Assembly: GCA_016806645.1 (NCBI GenBank)
Contig: JACSYO010000530.1
Location: forward strand, 587,501 to 651,500
Reading direction: 5' to 3'
Length of the DNA: 64,000 bases
Source: Ophiodon elongatus
Taxonomy: Eukaryota; Chordata; Actinopteri; Perciformes; Hexagrammidae
Shown here: in pieces, positions 27,301-37,180 of the stretch
How positions within the stretch are numbered: position 1 is the stretch's first letter
How the letters are laid out: each line of letters opens with the position of its first letter
Notes under the pieces: model-generated
Told to the model about the DNA's origin: nothing
Databases searched by the model: none
Seen by the model: the letters and a program-made list of their open reading frames with translations, nothing else
Program-made: the position numbers and the translations under genes

Positions 27301-27479
27301 GGGCTGCCGCTGTTGCCCGGGGTGCAGGGCTCCACATCCGTCTTGGAGGAGGCATCTGTCTTGGTGGGGGTCTCTGTTATGGGGCTGGAGTCTGTTTTGG
27401 GGGAGAGGTCTGTGACGGCTGAGTCGTCTGAGATCGGAGTGTCCTTCCCCAAGGTCTTGTCCCCATTCTGGATGGACGT
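3946..27479 (-). CDS. map7d1: MAP7 domain-containing protein 1 (spliced gene, exon 2 to stop)
   Basis: Ensconsin-family protein that binds microtubules through an N-terminal charged helix and recruits kinesin-1 through a C-terminal MAP7 coiled coil in the cytoplasm (family knowledge). Exons on the minus strand, high to low: 27479-27287, 23980-23912, 23691-23671 (microexon), 21214-21051, 19970-19862, 19046-18942, 13818-13699, 12709-12561, 11723-11581, 11098-10857, 9807-9375, 8575-8395, 5332-5228, 5119-5069, 4963-4909, 4812-4561, 3956-3946. All junctions are AG/GT and all phases agree, giving about 800 residues from exon 2; human MAP7D1 is about 840. Diagnostic stretches are [75 protein letters not shown] and RLEEIMKRTRKS. 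The WSWAG and SRCS-x-S-x-VNLP spellings fit MAP7D1 better than MAP7, MAP7D2 or MAP7D3. The first coding exon is not placed. Whether this is the a or b teleost duplicate cannot be told. Confidence 0.9.
4561..4812 (-). CDS. map7d1: map7d1 exon 16 (C-terminal tail)
   Basis: Encodes VNGVQPAAHQNGVSANG, then FQEIIQLNSGG and PILPFEGGEPFLMK, aligned with human VNGLQPLPAHQENGFSTNG and LLPFAEAEAFLKK. The acceptor has a run of 12 C residues just upstream (4817-4828 on the plus strand are all G). The donor GCAG|GTGCAG joins the tiny last exon. If the intron is retained, translation runs nine codons further (AVKRHRMRL) to a stop at 4529-4531. Confidence 0.85.
4909..4963 (-). CDS. map7d1: map7d1 exon 15
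   Basis: Encodes KDVKASPQVNGKDAELSKG, a short polar linker after the MAP7 domain. Acceptor CATCCCAG, donor AAGG|GTAAGT, phase 1. Confidence 0.85.
5069..5119 (-). CDS. map7d1: map7d1 exon 14 (end of MAP7 domain)
   Basis: Encodes RLEEIMKRTRKSDAGEK, the near-invariant end of the MAP7 domain. 51 nt; acceptor CTGCACAG, donor AAAAG|GTTCGT. Confidence 0.92.
5228..5332 (-). CDS. map7d1: map7d1 exon 13 (MAP7 domain)
   Basis: Encodes [20 protein letters not shown] then KHFQKEEQERLERKK, matching human [15 protein letters not shown]. Acceptor TTCTCCTAG, donor AAGAAG|GTGAGG, phase 0. Confidence 0.92.
6690..6729. repeat. (GT)n microsatellite
   Basis: Twenty units with one GA interruption, in map7d1 intron 12. 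Confidence 0.95.
7420..7490. repeat. Compound (CAGA)(CAGC)(CAGT) tetranucleotide repeat
   Basis: The tetranucleotide shifts step by step from CAGA to CAGC to CAGT with the phase kept, suggesting one array that diverged by point change and spread. In map7d1 intron 12. Confidence 0.9.
8395..8575 (-). CDS. map7d1: map7d1 exon 12 (MAP7 domain coiled coil)
   Basis: Encodes ILREEAMAREVEERKRREEE through AEQEENERLQKQ, a continuous Glu/Arg/Lys helix aligned with the human block ending AEQEEQERLQKQ. This is part of the kinesin-1-binding region in the family. Acceptor CTCCTCAG, donor AAACAG|GTCAGT, phase 0. Confidence 0.92.
9375..9807 (-). CDS. map7d1: map7d1 exon 11 (Ala/Pro/Thr repeats, then start of the C-terminal MAP7 domain)
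   Basis: The largest coding exon. Its first part is low complexity: an ATP tripeptide repeat, 11-residue repeats built on ARGNPAPSAAP, and a six-Thr run. It then enters the MAP7 domain with [20 protein letters not shown] and EEQERLEQEQRNR, matching human [20 protein letters not shown]. Acceptor CTCATAG, donor AACAG|GTCAGT, phase 2. Confidence 0.9.
9572..9660. repeat. 33-bp coding minisatellite in map7d1 exon 11
   Basis: Two perfect 33-bp copies (9572-9604, 9605-9637) and a partial third; each encodes 11 residues based on ARGNPAPSAAP. In frame with the protein. Confidence 0.9.
9683..9727. repeat. 9-bp coding repeat in map7d1 exon 11
   Basis: Five units of GGAGTAGCT type, encoding repeated Ala-Thr-Pro on the minus strand. 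Confidence 0.9.
10857..11098 (-). CDS. map7d1: map7d1 exon 10 (Pro/Arg/Ser-rich disordered linker)
   Basis: Encodes STTKPRNRPPSPAAPKSRPL, PVGKKTPPPGTKARPKRAQT and ends PDALEEKK. It is basic, proline-rich and disordered, in the place of the human SPKSKARPSSP region. Acceptor CTTCTCATCAG, donor AAGA|GTAAGT, phase 1. Confidence 0.83.
11581..11723 (-). CDS. map7d1: map7d1 exon 9 (Lys/Glu block)
   Basis: Encodes LDKKKKEKKDKERENEKEKN then VPKKRQTTSPATTT, matching human KKEKKDKERENEKEK and LKKRQSLPASP. Acceptor CTTCAAG, donor ACCAG|GTATCA, phase 2. Confidence 0.88.
12040..12300. repeat. Dispersed repeat family C, copy 1
   Basis: Shares tagctctgtttttggtctcc, then cctcctgagggaaatat and tgtgtctgtctgctgtttgg, with copies at 24855 and 48380. 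In map7d1 intron 8. Confidence 0.75.
12561..12709 (-). CDS. map7d1: map7d1 exon 8 (Ser/His/Arg-rich linker)
   Basis: Encodes HSHHCSRSVSASPLNASSHH and ends QRQRRRNSTP. The SVSASPL core corresponds to human SASASPL; the rest is a fast-evolving linker. Acceptor GTCACTCAG, donor ACCG|GTAGGC, phase 0. Confidence 0.8.
13699..13818 (-). CDS. map7d1: map7d1 exon 7 (SPWES / [15 protein letters not shown] motif)
   Basis: Encodes RSLRLSPWESRIVERLMTPT and then [19 protein letters not shown], matching human [26 protein letters not shown]. Acceptor TTGTGTCAG, donor TCCC|GTGAGT, phase 1. Confidence 0.92.
15715..15975. repeat. Dispersed repeat family B, rearranged copy with palindrome
   Basis: Carries cgtgttaattagtgagcttt and acaaagccaggactagctgt, the reverse complement of text in the 20.1-kb copies. 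A 40-bp palindrome lies at its left end (15761-15800). Confidence 0.65.
15761..15800. repeat. Perfect 40-bp palindrome
   Basis: Left arm AGTGTTTATGCTAAGCTAAG is directly followed by its exact reverse complement, with no spacer. Confidence 0.95.
17565..18075. repeat. Dispersed repeat family A, longest copy
   Basis: Begins tctcaacaccttttggattg and includes cttggtgatcc-type text, cgtgctaacacactaaact, atgttagcat runs and gttagcatttagctcaaaac, in the order I know for the full element. The middle is diverged. Confidence 0.7.
18942..19046 (-). CDS. map7d1: map7d1 exon 6 ([12 protein letters not shown] motif)
   Basis: Encodes RCSASTVNLPRQVDPVINNR followed by [14 protein letters not shown], a conserved family block. 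Acceptor CCGGTGCAG joins in phase 1 to form Ser; donor AGAA|GTAAGG. Confidence 0.92.
19862..19970 (-). CDS. map7d1: map7d1 exon 5 (WSWAG motif)
   Basis: Encodes ERYESAIKRSTKKTWAEI followed by [18 protein letters not shown], near-identical to human [27 protein letters not shown]. Acceptor TCCTCCAG, donor GAAA|GTGAGT, phase 1. Confidence 0.92.
20060..20560. repeat. Dispersed repeat family B, two adjacent copies
   Basis: Two units, each with an agactag-aacaggggg-like segment, a gcctggctctg segment, a ctcactagt or cttgctaat segment, and nearby gcttag motifs. Percomorph dispersed repeat; class not determined. Confidence 0.65.
21051..21214 (-). CDS. map7d1: map7d1 exon 4 (N-terminal coiled coil)
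   Basis: Encodes [20 protein letters not shown] through LLEEKQRQKLEKNK, a highly charged heptad-rich helix matching the human [20 protein letters not shown] segment. The acceptor is a tandem CTGCAGCAG. The first AG gives the best match to human; the second would drop one residue. Donor AACAAG|GTTAGA ends in phase 0. Confidence 0.9.
21266..21301. repeat. (AG)n microsatellite
   Basis: Eighteen AG units starting about 50 bp upstream (in transcript sense) of the map7d1 exon 4 acceptor, so the pre-mRNA carries a CU tract there. Confidence 0.95.
21530..22010. repeat. Dispersed repeat family A, tandem diverged copies
   Basis: At least two head-to-tail diverged units, each with an aacac-taa-gtcat segment, a ggaccatgaatgtc-like segment and a ggcaatccat segment. 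In map7d1 intron 3, ending 0.3 kb from exon 4. Confidence 0.65.
23671..23691 (-). CDS. map7d1: map7d1 candidate 21-nt microexon
   Basis: Bounded by GGCTTTCAG and GTAAGG, exactly 21 nt and phase-neutral. Inclusion inserts seven residues rich in Gln, replacing the junction YI-TAKKAQW by YI-KQQTQLQ-AAKKAQW. Skipping restores the spelling closest to human (YLAAKKAVW), so the segment is best read as an alternative cassette. The splice sites are good, but no transcript support is available here. Confidence 0.55.
23912..23980 (-). CDS. map7d1: map7d1 exon 3 (start of microtubule-binding helix)
   Basis: Encodes [22 protein letters not shown], aligned with the human [20 protein letters not shown] segment, where the N-terminal coiled coil begins. 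Acceptor CCTTGCAG, donor ATCA|GTAAGA; 69 nt, ends in phase 1. Confidence 0.88.
24225..24835. repeat. Dispersed repeat family D
   Basis: Starts atggccagcagggggcgact and includes tcacttgatttattccctca, acaatacag-type text and agaccataaagcagggtatg. I recognise this string as a common percomorph dispersed element. Class not determined. Confidence 0.65.
24855..25010. repeat. Dispersed repeat family C, copy 2
   Basis: Same ordered motifs as the copies at 12.0 and 48.4 kb (tagctctgtttttggtctcc; tgtgtctgtctgctgtttgg). Lies between a family D copy and a non-LTR fragment, so this is a nest of insertions. Confidence 0.75.
25020..25290 (+). mobile_element. Non-LTR retrotransposon fragment (3' end of ORF2)
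   Basis: Translates on the plus strand as ELGAEPLLICIRASQLTRLE, then TKRRPQADPEHAEGDYISHL and ARECLGLPLE before a stop. This matches the C-terminal tail typical of fish LINE reverse-transcriptase proteins (SQL-RW-GH-x-RM ... RRPRGRPRT-RW-DYISHLA-E-LG). It is decayed: key aromatic residues are lost and a stop is present. Clade not determined. Confidence 0.6.
27287..27479 (-). CDS. map7d1: map7d1 exon 2 (acidic S/T/P-rich N-terminal region)
   Basis: Reads TSIQNGDKTLGKDTPISDD at its start and GSPQPKK at its end: a low-complexity, Thr/Ser/Asp/Pro-rich segment like the disordered N-terminus of human MAP7D1. The acceptor is TTCCTCTGCAG. The donor AAAG|GTTGTT is weak but is the only one whose phase (1) joins exon 3, creating GAT (Asp) at the junction ([13 protein letters not shown]). 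The exon enters in phase 0, so an upstream exon must end on a codon boundary. Confidence 0.75.
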
Positions 27480-30400
27480 CTGCAGAGGAAGAGCTGGAAA
27501 AAAAAAGACAAAAAAAGAGAAATTGATTGATCGATAAGACGCTACGGGTGTTTTGTTTCGTTACCCGATATGTCAGAACGTCCCATCACAATGACTGAAT
27601 CAATGTACACGTGGTTTCCTTTGCGCTGTCGCTGATGCTCTATGTCCAATGTCCGACGTCTCCTTGCATCATTAGTGGGTGGACAGTCCCCGAGCTGACT
27701 TTTCCAATAAACGTGAGCGACTGTCTTCCTACATCCTGACACGCCATCACCCCAAACCTAGAAATCCCTTTGCAACTTAATTAACTCTCGCCTCGTTAGA
27801 AATCATTAACACCTCTTTCGCACGCAATTCACGCACATCAGTCGATCCGCCCCCCCCCCCCTCCCATCTCCGTCCCTGAAGGTTTTTAGTCCTTCAGAGA
27901 AAAGGCCTCCTGTCAGCGGCGTTAAACACACCAGCAGTAGGTGAGACACGAGCGTGGGAATAAATCTCTTAAGGTTATCTTTCAAAGAGTGAAGCCGAAG
28001 CAAGAGATTCACAGTATTTTTTTTCAAAAGGCTAAAGAGAGGCTAAGATACACATTGATTTTTCCTGTAGGGGCGGAAGAAAACACTGGAGGTTGTTGTG
28101 AGTCTATTTCAGCTTGCTCTCCTAAAAAAGAAGAATGCTCCCATAGTGGGTATCGTGGGCATAATTAAAGATGATTGGTTTAATTATCCCCACAGAGCCG
28201 CCTAAACGGAATATAAACCCCCCGACTTGACTCTGGGGCAAAACGCTGAAAATCAATCACAAAAAGTTAAATCATCAAATAAAGGTTTTTATTAAAGTCA
28301 TTTTTTTAAAGTAAAAATGCTGGTTTAAGCTTCTCAAATAATGACTTGTCACTTTTCTCTTATTTAAGTTATTGTAAAATTTATATATTTGGAGTTTTGG
28401 ACTGTTGGTCGGACAAAACAAGCCATTTGAAGATGTTGACTGAGAACATTTTTAAAAAGAATGGTAAAAACGTGGCTGTGTGGTACTCTGCGTGATTTTG
28501 AAAAGCTGACGTTGACATGTAAAGATGGTCGAGTTCCCCTTTAACCTACAGATTAATCGATAATGAAAACAACCGGCACTTGCAGCTCGACATTCAATGT
28601 CGTGTTTTATGCAACACGAGGGCCTCCGGGGCCTCCTAACAGGAGCCTCACGGAGGGCGACAAAGAGGCAGCAAAAAAACACATCCTGTTTTAATCCCAG
28701 CTCCGACTTTGTTTTCACACTCCTGCCGGTACCATCACTGAGTGGGGACCCCCCCCCCCCCCTCCCCTTTGCCCCCCATTGTCCCTCGTTGGCTGTCACA
28801 CTCAAGAAGTCCACGACAAACTGAGCAGAGCCGCTATGACGCATGGAGGAAAGGAGGGGGGGAGGGGGGGAGGGGGGGACTGGAGCAGGAAGAAGAAGAA
28901 GAAGGGACAATTTGTGCACTTCTACAAGGACACATGGAGAGTGAGAAGGGAGAGTCAAAGAGAAAGGAGAGCCGGAGGACAATGAGAGAGTGGAAAGAAT
29001 GGTGCGGCGGGCTGTTTTTATAACGACGGAGGAGGAAAAAGAAAGAGCAGGAAGACAAAAAAAAAAAAAAAAAGCAGGAGTGATGAAGACAGTAACAGCT
29101 AGGGAAGATAATGAGACAGGGGTTCAGAGGTAGGAAGGTGAGAGGCTGCAGGCTGCAGGCTCCAGGCCAGCTCTCCACTCCAGCCAGCCAGCGACGGGCA
29201 GATGGTCCAAACGCTCACCGAACCACATAAATCACAGATTAACACTGGGCTCCTCTCCAGCTACCCCCACTGTACTTCAAGCACAGAGCTTAAATGCACA
29301 GGCTGCATTATAGAATACTAATGGAGGAATGATAGGACCTGAATTAGAGCCCCGAGTGTGTTTAGACAAGAGAGTTAAAAAAAAAAAAAAGAAGATGCAG
29401 GATGGCGCTGCTTCTACCTGATGCTGAAAAAAAAAGAAGGATTTGGCAAAAAAAAAGAGGATCGCAGTGCTCCTCCTCACTTGAGAAGATTACTTGTTCA
29501 CAAAGCATGGCTGACTTTTTGAGTTTGAACAGTTTACCAGCCTTATATGGCTTTAAGAGACACAGCAAAACAATTGGGACCACTTGAATACCTAGAATTT
29601 AAAATATTCCTGGGAAAAAAGGACGTAAAAGACTGACGAGACGAGTCAAACTTATTAAAAAATGGACATTAACTATAGTGCTGATTATACTGCCACCACA
29701 ACATACGCATACACATAAAACCAGATATGGAGAATCAGATATTTGAGCTGCTGGAAGTCAATCAGAAAACTGTAAATGAGTTAACTGTTATCTTAATTTC
29801 ATTTTCATCCGAATTAGTTTTTGTAGTATGTTTTTCCACCACTTTCAGTTGGTTTTGTGTACGTTTTTATTGATGCTTTTATTTTCCTGGTTTTTATTTC
29901 CTGTTTTTGTTAATCAGCTTTGAACCTTAATTGTGTATGAACTAAACATAAGAAGATGAAAATGTTCGTGAGTGTGATTGCCAAATAAAAACATAGGTAT
30001 TAGACTTTATTGTACTGCGTCTTGATTGCTGTGGCTTATCGCCAAATACCTCTTGTGGTTATATGTGCGTGTAAACCAGGTCCCACTGTGATGACATGCA
30101 CAAAAAGAAACACTGTCGCATGACTCCAGTTTAGGCTGCAGAGTTGACTAACTACAGGTATTACCATAAGTGCAGCATGGGTGTGGCTGTTGTGTGTTTT
30201 TCTTGCATCTAAACAGCACTGACTGAAAAAGAGGAGCGATGACAGGAGTTATGTCAAAGCAAGACGACAGTATAAACTCACAGGCATGAAACACAGCTCT
30301 GGTGGGTAATGTCAGACATCTTTAGACGGACATACTGCTGAGTAACTAGCATGACTGAGTCAGTTCACCGACCCCGTCGGCCTTTCTTTATGACTCACCT

Positions 30401-33400
30401 CTCTCCTTGTGCTGCTGTTAAACTACCACTATATGTATATATTAGCATTCAGCATTTTGTGTGTGCCATTTGTAGCCACAGTGACCGCTGTTCAGCAAAA
30501 GCTGCATAGTTTGACTTTAAGCGGTGGACAGAGGAGAAACATATGAGTGAACAACATTAAAAGAAAGATGACACCAACTAACTGCAGCTGTTTCAAAGTT
30601 TCTGATGAAGCTTATCATTCACAGCCAAAATGAAAATGCTTTTTTGCCACATATTCTGATTACATTTATTAATCTAGATCAGAGGTTCTTTTTTTAAAGA
30701 TATTGGTTCAGGTGAAATGGGCAGGTGCATTCAAGTGCACTAAAAACAAGAGGACATTAGTTATTGTAGTTAGCCTGCAACATACACAGCTCATGGTGGC
30801 AGTTAAGGCACTTTAAAACTCCTTCTCGGAGTAATACATTCAATCAAATGTGAACTCAAAGACATGCCACACATAACTAGATTCATCTTGACTTATAAGA
30901 TATTATTATCATCTATAAATCCTCTCAGAAACCACAGCAAGAAAGACGCCATGTACAAATCCAGAACCTGCCTGAGAATCATGGCGCTTTAAAGTTCTCT
31001 TCAGTCTCAAAGCGATCCAGTGACAGTTGTCTGTACATCCATCAGTACAATGCAAACAGGAACTGCTAACAGCTAATTCGGCATACTTTTGGTGACTTGG
31101 TAATTAAATACAGGCTAAAAAAACGGAACTCAAGTTGTGGCAGCATTTAGCTTCCTAAATCAATGGAAACATCTTACTTCCTGTTTACACCCCCCTCCCC
31201 CCCCACCCTCTACCCCAAAGCATTATGGGAAATATACTTCCAAAAGTTAGAAAAAGGTTAGCACCAAAAAGAAAAAAAGACAAAGAATAATAATAATAGT
31301 AACACAATCTATGAATATGAACTTTTTCTATATTTCTTGTCATTATAGGGGAAATTAAATGGCAAAAAGTCACAACTGCCGCCAATATAATAGCAACTGC
31401 TTATTACTTATGAAAACTAAAATCATAATATGGGATAATGCCTCATTATAAACATGCACCCATAATATAAATACACATGGCTTTAGTGGTGTCCCTGCAA
31501 CAAGAGCCTCGCAGAAATACATGTCTATTGCACATGATCAGCCATCCATTTGACAAGCTCCATTTAACACAGAAACACAAATTCAGCATGATGTTGACCC
31601 GTCACTCCCTCCCTCCCTCCCAACCTCCCTTCCACCCTACCTCCCTCCCTCCGAGCTCCTCGTCCCTCCACAGCCATCTCAGGTTTCTGTGCCACTGTGA
31701 CAGACTCTGGGTTTATAAATAGCGATAAGCACCATACTGAGAATGTCGGCCATAAAAGGGGCTGGCTTCTGTCGAGGCACCTTGGGACGGCACAGTGACC
31801 ACAAACTGCAGCATGTGGCACACCAGATTTACCGCTCAGGCAGGGCAGGAAAACTTAATTTTGTTTGTGTGCCACATTGGCTGGTAAAATCCAACTCCAT
31901 CTGGCATAAAAAAAAAAGAAAACCTGGTGTAACCAATAACAGAATAAAACAGAGGCAGACGTCCAAATGAGAGTTGGTAACCTGCCAAACTTGACTGAAA
32001 TTAACAGCAACGGTCAGGAAAGAATTCTTTGGCAATGTTTTCCCCCAGACGGATGAGGGAGTGCGGATGCTAGTTCTAGTGCACTGCATTTCCCAGAATT
32101 CCTTTTTGATGAAAGAGCCTTGAGAACAGGTGTGACAGCTGTGGGCTTGTAGTGGGACTCACAGAATGTGGGGGAAAAAAATGTGAGATATGTTACATAT
32201 GTAATTTCCACTGGATCTTCCCTTTAATTTAACACCCAGATAAGAGGTTGTGTATTAAGAGAACTTACATTACAAGCATATCAAACGTGATGAGTTTTGT
32301 AAGAGGGGTATCCATCACAATGAGCATGATGATAAAGATGGGACATATGAGTGGGGCAGTAGGCCAGCCAATCACAAAGTCTCTCATTTTCTCGCTGCAT
32401 TCAGTCTGGCTTTTACTGATACAGCATGGACATTCTTACTAAAAGAAACTTTGGGGAAAAGTTATAATTTTGTATGTGTTTGCACAGAGCACAAAGTATT
32501 TTGGGTGGTCAAGATATACTTAATTGAGCTGAGTTTTTAGAGGCAACAGCTCATCCAAAATGGAAAGAAATGCACCTTTATTATCATATAGAAAGAACTG
32601 TACTGCAATATCGATGTCCCTGATTCAATTCCAATTGGGGACATTTTTTTGCATGCATTACCCCTCTTTCCCCACTCATTTATTTTCAACTCTTTGCTGT
32701 CTACATTCCAATAAATGCAAAGTCTCCAAAAAATACAGATAACATTAACAATGGCTCTGTTGTATTAAACTGCCCAGTGACCGCCAAGTCCATGACCTCG
32801 AAACCGAAGTAGCTAAATTCAATTGAGAGCCACCGTTCATTTTATGTGTTGTGAGAAAGGCTTAAACCATCTTTTGACTTATGCTGTTAACATCAATTTG
32901 TAAGTCATTATTACCATCGGAAAAAATGGTATCTTTCTGAAAGCTCCAATGTGTTTCAATCATTTTGTCAACCCATTTATAGCATTGATGGTAGGCTGAA
33001 TTATATCATATTATAACCTTCATGAACTGTTGCAGTTAGACTGCATTAGTTTAGTTTAATATACTATACTATATTATTACAGTAAATATGAAAAGTATTT
33101 AAAGTGAACCATCTCTTTAATCAGTCATTTTTAGAGGTGGAGGGGAGCTGAACCCCATGTTGTGTGAAGCAGGTCAGACTCTATTGTTTGGAGTTATGTG
33201 CATGAGAGAGTCAGTATGTGAACACACATGTGTTTGTGTGTGTGTGTGTCTTTATGATGAGTGGGACATGTTGGATCTGGGTCAGGCCAACCTCAGGAAT
33301 CCCTGGCATCCACATTCCCCTTGCACATGTTTTATAAAGCAAATGTGTGTCTTTTTGTGTCTGCATGGTCTGCATGTGCCAAAGACTCAACGGATTAAAA

Positions 33401-36400
33401 TCCTCCTAAAAAGAGAAGAGATTAAATAGTGTATGTGTAGTCAAAGCAACAGGACATGATCCGATTGATTTCGCTTCCACAAAATGCACAAACTCTGATT
33501 GAGTGACTCTAGGAAATTGTAATATTCCAATCAAATACAGACATTTTGAGACATAAATTCTCATTTCACAACCTTCTGCAGGACATATCTGACTGCTTAC
33601 AAATTGTCAAAGCGCACATGTGGACTTGATGGACGCTTCCACAACCTCTTCCTCTGTTGATATAAAAATAAAAAAACGGAAATGCTCTTGGGCAATAAGC
33701 ATCCACGCCCCAAGGAAAAGCAGAGGAAGAACATTCCTGGGACATTGGTGGTGCTGAGAGCAACAACAGGCAAAACACACGCCTTCAGTTTGGATGTCTG
33801 GAGAGCTATAACCACTGAGTGTGTGTGAAATGTTCACGAAATTGAATTACGTAGTACATATTCAGGTCGTACACCTTTAAAGCTGGAACACATGTATTTA
33901 TTATCCATTGTACTGAACTGAAAATCCCCCAGTTCCATCTCATGACAAGCAAGAAGCACTGAGTAAGGCAAAGGGTCACTGACTCAAAACTCAAGCATGC
34001 GTGATTTGAAAAAGCCCCAAAACGAAATGTGAAACACACAACTTCCTCTGACTCACGAAACAAATGCTGCGTGAACCTTTGGAGCCCTACGATTCTGCCG
34101 TTTCGCTGTGAGAGGTCACCAGAACCAACAGCTGTGTTTGCAACGAGTTCCATGTCACACCCTAACGCAACAACCACATGCACAGCTACTAATTACTGTC
34201 ACAGAGGAAGAAATGTGGCTTCTCTGTGCTGATGATAGAAGAGAAACCTCCATTTTTACAGCTAGGTTTTAATTACAGACACCTGTGTGTCAGCTGTAAT
34301 GCACAATGCTGCGTTTTCTCTTTGGAGTCTGGTTAGAAGTGAACATAGCTAAGTACCACCAACGTTCGGTACTGGGCTATGCCTGTCAAGTTTTCTCTTC
34401 TGTTCTTAAAAACTATGGGTCTTCAGATGTAGACAAAATAAGGCTCCTCATTTCTACCCAACGAACGAGGACTTAGTCGCCAGAATCGACGACCGCTAGC
34501 TAGCATAAGCTAATGCTCAGGCTAAAGCTCAGCGAGTTAGTTGAAAACCTCGCTGACTTTTTATGTTTCCATTTGGCTTGTTTTCAATGGGAACCCTGTA
34601 AAATGGTCCGAAATACTTGCTCCATACATGATATGATGTGATAAGCTAGTTAGCCGGACATGCTAACGATTGCAGCTTACGTAGATAAACAGAAATATAT
34701 CAGCATTAGCAGACTTGTTTCGATGAGACTTAAAAGCTACAGTTTAGTTACTGTGCCTTTGTACTGTGTTCTACAGTTGATTTGTTTAGTGTCAGAGTAA
34801 CCTAGCTCACAGGAGCTAACTGGCTCACTTTGGTAGCAATCGTTGGGCTTCGTAGGCAGGGAGTGTGTGATTGGCTGACAGGTCAGTCAATAAAACTTAT
34901 CAGGATTTGTTTCATCAGGAAAACATTATGAGTTGAGTTTGAAAATCTCAACCCTTCCCCCAGCTCTGAATACGGTGCAAAAAAAGGACAAGTTATTAAA
35001 AGTTAATAGTACTATAAAAAGAGCCTGTATTGGTCTGAACATGAGAGCTAAAATTGATTCAGTCAGAATGGCGAGGGGCAGGAGACAGGATACAAACACA
35101 AGAGATCTCCAGATGCTTTTAACCACAAAGAAGTGGGTTACCCAGTCACAAAGACGCACAACAGAACCAGGCATGAATCATGGATGGAAAATCTATTATT
35201 CACCTCTTCCCCCTTCTCTATTCACTAGCTCAGGGTTGATACTAAAACATAAAGTCACAGGTGATGCAGCGAGAAACGGAAAGATGTCTAAACCATTTTA
35301 AATGGCGTTGTGCTGAGAAAAGCGTTTCTTCGAGACGCTGAGAAAATAGCTCAGGCATGGCTGGCTGTGACTAAAGGCTGTAATCTAGTAGGTCCACTTC
35401 TTTCGGCCATGACCACATCATTAGGTCATCATCTCGAACACATAGCAACAATGAGCAAGACATGTGACGTAAATAAGCACAGTGTTACCACAAGGTCTTT
35501 GTGGCACTTTGAGGCACCCGGAAGGAAGTCTGAACAATAAAGCAGCAACAGACTCAGTCATTCACACACTCTAGGTCACAGGGTAACAAACAGACAGATG
35601 GAAGGGGAAAGAACGTCAATATTACATCAAAACTAAGTCTTGGTTGTCCTTTTTTGTGGTGGAAACATCAGAATCAAGTGTATATAGACCACAGTTGCCC
35701 CACCACACTCACCCACTTGTTTTGGACCAATATGTAGGGCATAACTTTATCTGGCTGACTAACGTTGACCTGGCAGCGTGGTGAGGTGTGATGACGGACT
35801 AAATTTAATCTCAGCTGAGGTCTGGTTTCAGTGCTGCGTCACACCCGTTATATATCATGAACCTTTGTAGTTTCACTGGTTAAAGTTTCTCAGGAAGAGG
35901 TTGATATTTAGTAAAATACTATACTTTTAATAGCAAGCAATGAGAAGCTGTGACGAATAGGGGGATGGTAGAACGAGAAAGATACATGATGAATGGCTGA
36001 GACAGTACATATCAAATGAATTCAATGAATTCAAGTTTTTGTATCCGCAAATGTAAAATATGTGTAGAAAATGGGGTAAATCAGGCTATTACGACATGCA
36101 CAAAATGGTTCTTGTCATTTTATGGGCCAAAATAGATATACTGATGTAAATATATTTCCCAAGAGTGCATTTCTTTTGAATGTTATCATTTAATGAAGTT
36201 GAAGTGTTTAATTTTTAATGCACCTATTACATCCAATATTGACAAGCAGACCCTCTCAATTCATGAGACGACCTTAGAACATTAAACTTCTTTCATTTCC
36301 TAAACGCCATGAGGACATGGGTTCAATACCTCCTTTCACTAAATTCAATGGGAAGAGGCTGCAGCAGCAGCATCAGCTCTGGAGTGTTTTTGCATCAAAA

Positions 36401-36533
36401 ACATCCGATGTTCAATTGTGTGGGAGAGAAAAATCAACATGCTGGAGTTCAATAATGACGCCACAAAAAAATCTGGCAACCAAGTAAGCGTTTGTGATGG
36501 TCCACTAGACTTGAGGAAAACCTGACCAGCTTG

Positions 36534-36592
36534 CGACCATGGCTGCAGCAAGATGCCGGCCATGTGCCGGCATCTTGCTGCGGCCATGGTCG
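36534..36592. repeat. Hairpin: 27-bp inverted repeat with 5-nt loop
   Basis: Left arm 36534-36560, loop catgt, right arm 36566-36592. The arms match at 26 of 27 positions; arm core gcagcaagatgccggc. GC-rich. Confidence 0.9.
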
Positions 36593-37108
36593 TCATCCTC
36601 CATCCCGGAGACGAGCTCTTTTCAAGGAGCATTTCAGGAGCACAAAAAGGGCACAGCGAGCTGGGTCACCGCGACTCCTGCGTGGAAAGAACGGAAGAAG
36701 CAGAGTGGCGCCATCGAAGAAGACCGCGGAGGTAATCAATTGGCTGGCGCAGCTTGGGCCGCTGCTCATCTGCCGTTCAGAAATAGCTGTGCGGAGAGCA
36801 GTAAAAAAACAAACACATGGAGGCGGTTTGAAAGGAAAGAGCGAAGACGTCTGGCAGCGCCGCATGACGACGCAACCTTACACAACCTTACACAACCCAA
36901 AGGTTTTTCTCATTGCAGCGCGTTTGGGTACCAGGCACCATTGTAAGATCTGTCTCAAGTCAAGATGGCGGATCATACAGATATGGTTATTTATTTTTTG
37001 TTTGTTGTCCTGTTGCAGTCATACAGAGTTGTTAGCAGCATTCATCAGCCATCATCTACGCTCTAATATTAGAGCCTGTGGGTCCTGTGACTGTGAGATG
37101 GTTAGCGA

Positions 37109-37111
<3 letters not shown>

Positions 37112-37180
<69 letters not shown>
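37112..37180. repeat. (GT)n(AG)n microsatellite
   Basis: About 29 GT units followed by five AG units. It keeps a plus-strand frame open artificially. Confidence 0.95.

Noticed and set aside
28452..29178. Several Pro/Ser- or Arg/Glu-rich frames on both strands
   Set aside because: Produced by homopolymer and purine-rich low-complexity sequence; no consistent splice signals.
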